This document shows, piece by piece, positions 1 to 8,016 of a stretch of DNA of 10,391 nt (position 1 is the first letter of the stretch; each line of letters begins with the position of its first letter). Source of the DNA: Leptospirales bacterium (GTDB lineage Bacteria > Spirochaetota > Leptospiria > Leptospirales > Leptonemataceae); NCBI GenBank assembly GCA_014238825.1, contig JABAAI010000026.1, positions 1 to 10,391 of the forward strand, written 5' to 3'. The position numbers and the translations under genes are program-made. Under the pieces are notes generated by a model that saw only the letters and a list, made by a program, of their open reading frames with translations, did no database searches and was not told where the DNA came from.

Positions 1-2029
<2,029 letters not shown>

Positions 2030-2183
2030 ATATTACTTTATTCTTAATCTAAACTCTATTATCAAAATTTTTGTTTGGATTTTTTGGTCTTTATTCTCAT
2101 TTTCTTATATTCTCAAGCCAGGAACTTAATCGACTCAGCTTAATCTAAAATTTACTGATGTCTTATCATTGTTATTTCGCGTT

Positions 2184-2228
2184 GGATGTAATTCTTCTCT
2201 CACTTAAGCGAGAGGAATTACTGTATCC
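2184..2228 (-). other. Long imperfect hairpin in the 23S leader
   Basis: The arms TAATTC/GAATTA and CTCTCGC/GTGAGAG pair around a TTAA loop with a two-base bulge. The stem is extended outward by a G-C pair and by GGAT (2184-2187) pairing with ATCC (2225-2228). It starts three bases after boxA on the rRNA strand. Its place suggests a boxC-like or RNase III processing structure in the pre-23S transcript. The pairing is visible in the sequence; the role is inferred. Confidence 0.6.
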
Positions 2229-2230
2229 GT

Positions 2231-2242
2231 TGTTAAAGAACA
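2231..2242 (-). promoter_or_regulatory. boxA rRNA antitermination element
   Basis: The minus strand reads TGTTCTTTAACA, a full match to the bacterial rRNA boxA consensus TGYTCTTTAANA, which is bound by NusB-NusE in rRNA antitermination complexes. It lies about 200 nt upstream of the mature 23S 5' end and about 160 nt downstream of the predicted promoter. This is the position expected if 23S has its own antiterminated transcript. It could also be the spacer boxA of an ancestral 16S-23S operon that was kept after the operon split. Confidence 0.8.
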
Positions 2243-2405
2243 AACAATCCAAGCAGATATACCCCTCAAATAATAAGGGAAACCCAAATGGGTAACATAT
2301 CCGATAAAAGTTCTGTTTCTGAATATCCAAAAGAAGAAACATAGACCTAAGCCAAGCAAAATCTAATAAATAAACAGTAATTTCTTTTTAGGAAATCTAA
2401 AGTCA

Positions 2406-2433
2406 AATATATTACACTAGGTAGTTCTGTCAA
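2406..2433 (-). promoter_or_regulatory. Predicted 23S rRNA promoter (sigma-70 type)
   Basis: The minus strand has TTGACA (2433 to 2428, a perfect -35), a 16-nt spacer, and TATATT (2411 to 2406, five of six to the -10 consensus). Immediately upstream, 2434-2460 is almost entirely A and T, like the UP element of strong rRNA promoters. Transcription would start near 2397-2400 and run into the boxA leader and 23S. A near-consensus promoter with an AT tract at this point is the main support for independent 23S transcription. It has not been tested. Confidence 0.7.
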
Positions 2434-2545
2434 TAAAAGATAAATTAAATAACAAATTTATTAAAAAACAGGGATAATCAGCCTTCATCTAAATAATTTC
2501 ATGATTTATATCGTTTCTTATTTAATATTAAGCTAAACTTTATTC

Positions 2546-2572
2546 TTGACAGATATTAGCTTCAATTATAAA
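2546..2572 (+). promoter_or_regulatory. Predicted promoter of the DUF1566-reductase-tgt run
   Basis: A perfect -35 box TTGACA (2546-2551) is followed after 15 nt by TATAAA (2567-2572), five of six to the -10 consensus. The spacer is a little short. Transcription would start near 2579-2582, giving a leader of only about 12-15 nt before the ATG at 2594. The same TTG could be mistaken for a start codon of the downstream frame. It diverges from the 23S promoter, with the two -35 boxes about 110 bp apart. Confidence 0.5.
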
Positions 2573-2593
2573 TCTATCGTGAATACTTGTGTT

Positions 2594-3745
2594 ATGACTA
2601 ATATCATTAAAAGAATATTGCTTGTCATCCTATTGACAAGCCTAGCGTTTAGCTTCACTATCAAATCTCCAATAAAAGCAGCACCAATCTATGGTAATAA
2701 CAGCGTAGACGCTCTCTTAGAAAAGATACCCATTGAAGAAAGAAAGGAATGTCCCTGCATTAGAAATTATATTATTTTCAACAAAGCCAGAGCCATTGCT
2801 ATAGAAAATGATACCACTATTGGTCGAGCCTATAGAATTGATAGTGATTTGTACCTTAGTCCTGAGATGATTGGTGATGCTCTAGCCTGCAAGTGTGCTA
2901 AAGCACTAGTCGATAAATATATTATAGGCCAAACTAAAGTGGGTCCGGGACTACAGCTAAGTAAAAAAGGTTCTAGGGTATCACAAGCCCTAGAAGTATA
3001 TGGGAAAGTAGGCAAGAGATGCAAAACACTTCTAAAATTTGATAGTAATTTTACTGGTAATCTTGATTATAAGAATGCCTCTATTTTACTACGAAACTTA
3101 GCAGCAGAAATGGGTGGAGATACTGTCGTAGGAAGATATAAGAAAAAGAAATGGACTAGAGGCAGAATCTTGCGCTGTAAACCTGCTAATGTTGACCATA
3201 AATTAAAAATATTCTCTAAATATGTTTACGATTCTCGTACAGGCTTAACTTGGCAACGATGCTCTAGAGGTCTTAAAAGTGTATCTAATAAATGCAAGGG
3301 CAGGGTTCGTAGATCAACTCATTCCTCAGCTAGAAATTACTGCTATTCCTTACCATCAGTTAGAAGAAAAAAATGGCGATTACCAGAAATAGACGAACTT
3401 GCGACAATCGTACGTCGTAATAGATCAAAAATCGCTCAAACATCGTCATATTACTTCCCAGATACTCTAAGAGGTGTCTACTGGACAGATACGCCATATT
3501 CAGATCCTGCTGCCTTTATGGGGGTAGACTTTGAAACAGGAAGAAAAATCGCATACGATAAAACAAAGAATGGTTATACACGCTGTGCTATCAGGCTTTC
3601 TCCAGACAGATTCCCAAGAAAGTATAAAAAATTAAAAAAGAAAAAAAGAGATAGAAATAGAGATAGAGATAAAGATGAGAATAAAAACCAGGATAATGAT
3701 AATGATAATGAAAACAAAGATGATGATAAAGATAATGTAAACTAG
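2594..3745 (+). CDS. Secreted Cys-rich protein with C-terminal DUF1566 domain
   Basis: This is a 383-residue protein if started at the ATG at 2594. The frame is open to a TTG at 2546, but that TTG is part of a consensus -35 box, and only the ATG places a signal peptide at the N-terminus (basic NIIKR, then a hydrophobic stretch to about residue 24). No clear ribosome binding site precedes the ATG. Residues 208-335 match DUF1566 (Lcl C-terminal): DSRTGLTWQR, then WRLPEIDEL, YWTDTPYSD, VDFETG and a final YTRCAIR. DUF1566 is common in exported proteins and its molecular role is unknown. Residues about 35-200 are a region I do not recognise, with two C-x-C pairs (53/55 and 99/101). Ten cysteines are expected in the mature protein, which would suit disulfides. 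The tail from about 340 is a KKKKRDR basic tract followed by an N/D/E-rich tract. The gene sits 14 nt before the reductase-acyltransferase gene. Function unknown; export is likely. Confidence 0.8.
   Translation: MTNIIKRILLVILLTSLAFSFTIKSPIKAAPIYGNNSVDALLEKIPIEERKECPCIRNYIIFNKARAIAIENDTTIGRAYRIDSDLYLSPEMIGDALACKCAKALVDKYIIGQTKVGPGLQLSKKGSRVSQALEVYGKVGKRCKTLLKFDSNFTGNLDYKNASILLRNLAAEMGGDTVVGRYKKKKWTRGRILRCKPANVDHKLKIFSKYVYDSRTGLTWQRCSRGLKSVSNKCKGRVRRSTHSSARNYCYSLPSVRRKKWRLPEIDELATIVRRNRSKIAQTSSYYFPDTLRGVYWTDTPYSDPAAFMGVDFETGRKIAYDKTKNGYTRCAIRLSPDRFPRKYKKLKKKKRDRNRDRDKDENKNQDNDNDNENKDDDKDNVN
3647..3735 (+). repeat. Low-complexity purine-rich repeat in a coding tail
   Basis: Short degenerate repeats include several AGATAGA-like units from 3647, and GATAAT repeated three times at 3692-3709. 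They encode the alternating R/D/K then N/D/E tail of the DUF1566 protein. Unit lengths of three and six mean that slippage would change the tail length without shifting the frame. Confidence 0.7.
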
Positions 3746-3747
3746 GA
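3744..3747 (+). promoter_or_regulatory. Ribosome binding site overlapping the upstream stop codon
   Basis: AGGA, continued by an A run, lies 12 nt before the ATG at 3760 and shares bases with the TAG stop (3743-3745) of the DUF1566 gene. This supports the ATG at 3760 as the start and suggests that translation of the two genes is coupled. Confidence 0.5.
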
Positions 3748-3759
3748 AAAAGTTGAATA

Positions 3760-6700
3760 ATGACAGATAGCATTAAAAGCAAAAGTGAAAAGACTAGTAC
3801 TTCTACGAAAGCCAAGAGTGAGCGCGTAAACAATACAAAAAGTATAGACTTAGACACTTGGAGTGTAATAAAAACGCTCGAAAACAAGAGCATTATGATT
3901 ATCGGAGGCACGGGCTTCTTGGGTAAAATTATGCTCTATATGTTACTCAAGTTCGTTCCCAATATTAAAAAGGTTTATGTTGTAATAAGACCAACTCATA
4001 GCAGAAGTGCCCAAGATCGTTTCAAAAAAGAAGTCCTCGGATCACCCGTGTTTAGTGAAGTCAAAGAAGATATCCCTTTTTTCGAAAAAGTATGTCTTAA
4101 GAAAGTAGAGCTAGTAGAGGGCGATGCTGTAAAAGAGATGTTAGGTCTTGATGCAAAGACATGTGAGACTTTATGGAACTCTTTAGATATAGTATTAAAC
4201 ACTGCGGGTAATGTTGAATTCAATCCGCCAATAGACCTAAGCATAAATGCAAATACCATCGCAACAAAGCAAGTCCTTGACTTTACGAGCAAAACAAAAT
4301 CAAAAAAATATGTCCATATTTCAACTTGCTATGTAGCAAATAAAAATCTCAGTAGAAGTATTATCCCTGAAGAAAATATATCTCATAATCGTACTTCTCA
4401 ATCTGATAATACTACTAATGTTATAGATCCCCATCTTCATATAGAGAATGCTCTGGCAGAAGTGCTAGAAGTTAAAGAACGCTTTGCTAAAATCAAAAAA
4501 ACGCAATCGAATCCTAACACTGATCCCGATTATCCTCATACTCATTCACAAACTAATTCACAAAAAGATATTAACACCTTAGAAAAGCAAGCACGCTTAG
4601 AATTAGCACGCTTTGGCAATAACAATCCTTCTCAGCGCATGATAGATCGAGCAATAAAAAACTTATCGTCCATAGAGATGAGAGATGAGTTAATTCAATT
4701 AGGTCGAAAGCGGGCCCAAGAAATTGGATGTCCTAATGTCTATACCTATACCAAAACCCTAGCAGAGCTTCTTGTCCAGTCATACTCTTCTAAATTAGAC
4801 TGTGTGATTGTTCGTCCATCCATTGTTGAAACTGCTATAAAATATCCATTCCCTGGTTGGAACGAAGGCATACAAGGCACAGCTCCTTTGATTTATTTAG
4901 CATATCGAGGGCATAGAATTTTCCCAACTATCTCAGATCATCATAATAAGACTAAGGGCCCTGCTCTCTTAGATTGCATACCTGTAGATGAGGTCGCCAG
5001 TGGGACGATTCTTGCTGCCTGTGCCCTTTTAAGAGGGAAAAATAAAGCCATCTATCAGCTTTCTTGTGGAGCAAGCAAAAGCCCTCTCACTGTAGCTACT
5101 TTTCTTTATGTTGCCAGCAACCTAAGAGAAGAAGCTGCCCGCAATAATTTCGGGGTTTCTTCCTGGATTAAACGAAATATACAGCCCTATCCCGCCAGCC
5201 CTAAAGCTTTCAATAAATTTTCTAGCCCCAATACCCTATCCATTCTTTCTAAAGTCCGTCATGGCATGGACAAAATCTTTGATACAAATATAGCAAAGGG
5301 GAAACAAAAATATTTAACGAAAGTCCGCACTAAAGTTGAAAAGTTTTATCAAATAAGTTCTGTAAAAAATAAAATTTTCAAAGAGTTTTTACCTTTCATT
5401 TATAAGGGATTTGCTCCTTTTCAAAATAAGAATGCCGTCCTCTTACATTCTCAGCTTATCACCCAAGAAAAAGATATTTTTCATTTTAATCCAGCTGAAA
5501 TTGATTACTTAAATTATGCTTCAGATTTACATGTACAATCCTTAAAAAGATGGATTTTCCCCGTACTGGAAAAACGTTTCAACGCACTAGAAAAAATTGG
5601 AAATACTACAAAAAATCATGAAAGTTATAAGAAAACGAATAGCAAAAATAATAATAACCCCCAAACAATAAATAACTTAGTACGAAGCACCATTGATAAA
5701 GCACAAGTGATAGTCTCACAAACAATAAAAAAAACTAAAGATACTAAAGCTAGTATAAAAAATGAGCAAAACAGCTATAGGTCCAAAAATAATAATACTG
5801 AAAAAAATCTTAGCTCTAAGCCTAAGGACGATATGAATTCCCTTGTAAATCAATTAGAATGCTTAAATGGTCTCGGTAATGAGAAGATTAGTAGTCTAAA
5901 GGAAAGTGAAGCTAATTACTTAAAAAAACTTAGTTCACATTTAGAATTTATCTATGGGGCTCGAATTAGTCCCGAAGCTTTGGTCGAACTAAATACAGTG
6001 CCCCGCCTTTATGAGAAGCTAAAGGACTGGAATAATGAACTTAGCCCACCTAAAACTTCTTCACATAAAAAAATTTTCCCACAAGAAGGTTTAGATATCC
6101 CCGAGCTGTTACGGGAACCAAGTAGCGATTTTTTATATTCATTACAAATGGGCTTCTGTCGCAATGTTCTACGCGCCAAAGTCTCAGGACAAGAAAATAT
6201 ACCTTTAAATAATAATCATATAATTATTGTATCCAATCATAATAGCCATTTGGATTATGGCTTGGTCTGGTATAGTCTGGGAAAGTATGGTAGAAATATG
6301 GGCATAGTAGCGGCTAGGGATTATTTCTTTGATACATTCCTGAAATCTACTTTATCTAGTAACTTCTTAAATCTTGTCCCTATTGAGCGTGAAGTAAAGG
6401 GTGGCTATGCCAAAGTACTAGCCCCCGTTCTTAATTTTTTAAACACGAAGGGAGCCCCCCTACTTCTCTTCCCTGAAGGTACGCGCTCTACTAATGGTCA
6501 ACTCCAACCCTTTCGTTTGGGCTTAGGTTATTTGATAGACCACTCTGATGCCGATATCTTACCAATTCGTATTTATAATACTCATAACGCTCTACCAAAA
6601 GGCAAACGATTTGTCAGTTTTAAGAAAAATGCTCAAGTCCGTGTCAAAATAGGAAGACTAATTTCAAATGAATATCTCAAATCTGAAACGAGCGCTTTTA

Positions 6701-6765
6701 CTCCTACAAAAACTTATCACTACCTAAGTCAAAAAATATTTACAACAATAAAAGATATGGAATAA
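3760..6765 (+). CDS. Fatty acyl-CoA reductase fused to PlsC-type acyltransferase
   Basis: This 1001-residue protein carries two enzymes. After a Ser/Lys-rich N-terminus (1-30), a fatty acyl reductase (extended SDR, NAD_binding_4 family) begins with the cofactor motif GGTGFLG at 49-55. It continues with LNTAGNVEFNPP and the catalytic YTYTK (Y328, K332), followed by the family's IVRPSIVE stretch. The C-terminal quarter is a glycerolipid acyltransferase with NHNSHLD at 826-832 (HxxxxD catalytic pair H827/D832), VPIERE as block II, FPEGTRS at 904-910 and LPIRI with P935. Both sets of catalytic residues are intact. Family knowledge gives NADPH-dependent reduction of acyl-CoA to aldehyde or alcohol, and acyl transfer to a lysophospholipid or alcohol; their combination suggests wax-ester or ether-lipid type synthesis, which is inference. 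A hydrophilic insert (about 208-275) interrupts the reductase, and an N/K/S-rich linker (about 620-710) separates the halves. The ATG at 3760 has a ribosome binding site overlapping the upstream stop. tgt follows after 18 nt. Confidence 0.88.
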   Translation: MTDSIKSKSEKTSTSTKAKSERVNNTKSIDLDTWSVIKTLENKSIMIIGGTGFLGKIMLYMLLKFVPNIKKVYVVIRPTHSRSAQDRFKKEVLGSPVFSEVKEDIPFFEKVCLKKVELVEGDAVKEMLGLDAKTCETLWNSLDIVLNTAGNVEFNPPIDLSINANTIATKQVLDFTSKTKSKKYVHISTCYVANKNLSRSIIPEENISHNRTSQSDNTTNVIDPHLHIENALAEVLEVKERFAKIKKTQSNPNTDPDYPHTHSQTNSQKDINTLEKQARLELARFGNNNPSQRMIDRAIKNLSSIEMRDELIQLGRKRAQEIGCPNVYTYTKTLAELLVQSYSSKLDCVIVRPSIVETAIKYPFPGWNEGIQGTAPLIYLAYRGHRIFPTISDHHNKTKGPALLDCIPVDEVASGTILAACALLRGKNKAIYQLSCGASKSPLTVATFLYVASNLREEAARNNFGVSSWIKRNIQPYPASPKAFNKFSSPNTLSILSKVRHGMDKIFDTNIAKGKQKYLTKVRTKVEKFYQISSVKNKIFKEFLPFIYKGFAPFQNKNAVLLHSQLITQEKDIFHFNPAEIDYLNYASDLHVQSLKRWIFPVLEKRFNALEKIGNTTKNHESYKKTNSKNNNNPQTINNLVRSTIDKAQVIVSQTIKKTKDTKASIKNEQNSYRSKNNNTEKNLSSKPKDDMNSLVNQLECLNGLGNEKISSLKESEANYLKKLSSHLEFIYGARISPEALVELNTVPRLYEKLKDWNNELSPPKTSSHKKIFPQEGLDIPELLREPSSDFLYSLQMGFCRNVLRAKVSGQENIPLNNNHIIIVSNHNSHLDYGLVWYSLGKYGRNMGIVAARDYFFDTFLKSTLSSNFLNLVPIEREVKGGYAKVLAPVLNFLNTKGAPLLLFPEGTRSTNGQLQPFRLGLGYLIDHSDADILPIRIYNTHNALPKGKRFVSFKKNAQVRVKIGRLISNEYLKSETSAFTPTKTYHYLSQKIFTTIKDME

Positions 6766-6783
6766 TCTGCTTTATAAAAGAAC

Positions 6784-7935
6784 TTGGGGAAAAATAAAAA
6801 TAAAAATCCAGAATTATTTTCTGTATTGCTCAAAGATCCCAGCACTCATGCCCGTTTAGCAAGTCTTAAAATAGGGAAACAAGAGATTGCTACACCTGCT
6901 TTTATGCCCGTTGGCACCTTGGCTAACGTTAAAGCCGTTTGGAATTCAGATTTGATTGAAATGGGCTATGAAATTATTCTTGCTAATACTTATCACTTGA
7001 GTTTACGGCCAGGAGCAGAATTAATTGCACGGTGTGGTGGTCTCAAAAAGTTTATGGGCTGGCCGAATGCCGTCTTAACAGATAGCGGAGGTTATCAAGT
7101 CTTTAGTCTTGCCGATAATTTACGCTTTCATAAGGAAGGAGTTGAATTCAAAAGTCATATTGATGGTAGCCAGCATCTATTTACCCCACAGCTAGTAATA
7201 GAAAAACAAAGGCTCCTTGCTTCTAATATAGTCATGGTCTTAGATGATTGTCCACCTGCTAATGCATCCTTAGAGCGTGTGCAAGAATCACTTGAGAGAA
7301 CCCATCGTTGGGCAAATGATTCATTAGAAAATTTTGAAAAAGAAGCTAGTGATGAACAACATCTTTTTGGTATTATACAAGGCGGTCTCAAAGAAGAGCT
7401 AAGACAAATATCTCTAGATTTTATTCAAGATTTATCTTATCAAGGTAGTAATTTTGATGGCATTGCTATTGGTGGCTTGAGCGTAGGCGAGGAGCGTGAT
7501 GATTTATATAATATACTAGCTTACCTTGCTCCTAGCTTAGATCCTAAGCGTCCTCACTATCTCATGGGAGTAGGAGCTATATCAGATATTCTAGAGGCTG
7601 TTAAAAATGGAGTTGATTTATTTGATTGCGTTTTGCCCACTCGAAATGCTCGTAATGGACAAGCATTTACTTCTCATGGTACACTTCAATTACGCAATCA
7701 AATTCATAAAGAAGCAGACGAGCCCTTGGATCACAACTGCCCCTGTCGAGTATGCTCTCATTACAGCCGTGCTTATATTCGCCACCTCTTCCAAGCTAAG
7801 GAAATCATGGCGGCGATGATGCTTAGCTATCATAATCTATTTTTTTATGCTCAATTCATGGCTAAGCTACGCCAATCAATAAAGGAGAATAAATTTAAAG
7901 CCTTTTATAAGCATTGGAAAAGTATTTTCAGCTAA
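6784..7935 (+). CDS. tgt: tRNA-guanine transglycosylase
   Basis: This enzyme exchanges guanine 34 of GUN-anticodon tRNAs (Asp, Asn, His, Tyr) for preQ1, the base-exchange step of queuosine synthesis. The 383-residue length is normal for bacterial Tgt. It has TPAFMPVGT near the N-terminus, ILANTYHLSLRPG, LTDSGGYQVFSL with D100, GIIQGG, GGLSVGE, MGVG, and FDCVLPTRNARNG with the nucleophile D281. The zinc site is CPCRVC (C319, C321, C324) with H350. All catalytic and metal residues are present. The start is taken as TTG at 6784. An in-frame stop at 6775-6777 allows nothing further upstream, no ATG precedes the conserved core, and only a weak AAAAG lies before it, so initiation may be poor. It lies 18 nt after the acyltransferase gene and is probably co-transcribed. 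Its last 353 bases recur inverted at the right edge. Confidence 0.95.
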   Translation: MGKNKNKNPELFSVLLKDPSTHARLASLKIGKQEIATPAFMPVGTLANVKAVWNSDLIEMGYEIILANTYHLSLRPGAELIARCGGLKKFMGWPNAVLTDSGGYQVFSLADNLRFHKEGVEFKSHIDGSQHLFTPQLVIEKQRLLASNIVMVLDDCPPANASLERVQESLERTHRWANDSLENFEKEASDEQHLFGIIQGGLKEELRQISLDFIQDLSYQGSNFDGIAIGGLSVGEERDDLYNILAYLAPSLDPKRPHYLMGVGAISDILEAVKNGVDLFDCVLPTRNARNGQAFTSHGTLQLRNQIHKEADEPLDHNCPCRVCSHYSRAYIRHLFQAKEIMAAMMLSYHNLFFYAQFMAKLRQSIKENKFKAFYKHWKSIFS

Positions 7936-7954
7936 TTAACTCATACTTTTTATA
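7583..7954 (+). repeat. Inverted repeat, left arm (3' end of tgt)
   Basis: This 372-bp arm covers tgt codon 267 to the stop plus 19 bp of downstream flank. It matches the reverse complement of 10020-10391 base for base without gaps, with one difference (A at 7897, C in the other copy). Identity stops at 7954: the left arm continues ATCACG and the right arm continues GCGCC into the ligase. The outer boundary is not seen because the other arm reaches the window edge. No transposase gene or terminal inverted repeat accompanies the arms. Confidence 0.97.
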
Positions 7955-7960
7955 ATCACG

Positions 7961-8002
7961 AAACTATATTAAATTACCTAGACTAAATTATCTAGATTAA
8001 AT
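7961..8002. repeat. Three tandem 14-bp units between convergent genes
   Basis: TACCTAGACTAAAT (7975-7988) and TATCTAGATTAAAT (7989-8002) are adjacent and differ by two C/T transitions. The preceding 14 bases (7961-7974) match the second unit at 11 positions. The array fills most of the gap between the ends of tgt and the ligase-like gene. I see no GC-rich hairpin followed by a T run for either gene here. Confidence 0.6.
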
Positions 8003-8016
8003 CACTGGTGCTTTTA

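Larger units (their letters stand above)
2030..2399 (-). other. 23S rRNA leader region, no 16S or tRNA
   Basis: This AT-rich stretch lies between the predicted 23S promoter and the mature 23S 5' end, giving a leader of about 370 nt. I searched it on the minus strand for the 16S 3' end (the CCTCC anti-Shine-Dalgarno tail) and for tRNA T-loops (GTTCRAATC) and found neither. It holds a boxA element, a long hairpin next to boxA, and two small hairpins on the promoter side (CCCT/AGGG arms at about 2265-2281 and ACCC/GGGT at 2282-2293) that could act as a boxB-like structure. An 11-base word, CTTAATCTAAA on the plus strand, occurs twice (about 2043 and 2140). I see no coding potential. Confidence 0.65.

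Noticed and set aside
2030..2545. Possible tRNA genes in the spacer, as in normal 16S-23S operons
   Set aside because: No T-loop, acceptor-stem pairing or anticodon-arm pattern found on either strand.
3647..3735. CRISPR-like array
   Set aside because: Units are 6-7 bp and degenerate, without spacers, and are in frame within a coding tail.
3591..3911. Minus-strand frame of 106 residues rich in Leu, Phe and Tyr
   Set aside because: It is the complement of the charged repeat tail and the start of the reductase gene; its hydrophobic look comes from purine-rich codons read backwards.
7607..7819. Frame of 70 residues repeated identically at 10155-10367 on the other strand
   Set aside because: It is an out-of-frame shadow of tgt, duplicated only because tgt is duplicated.
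7936..8016. Rho-independent terminator for tgt or the ligase-like gene
   Set aside because: T-runs occur but no GC-rich stem precedes them on either strand; AAAGGCCTTT near 8030 is too short and lies inside coding sequence.
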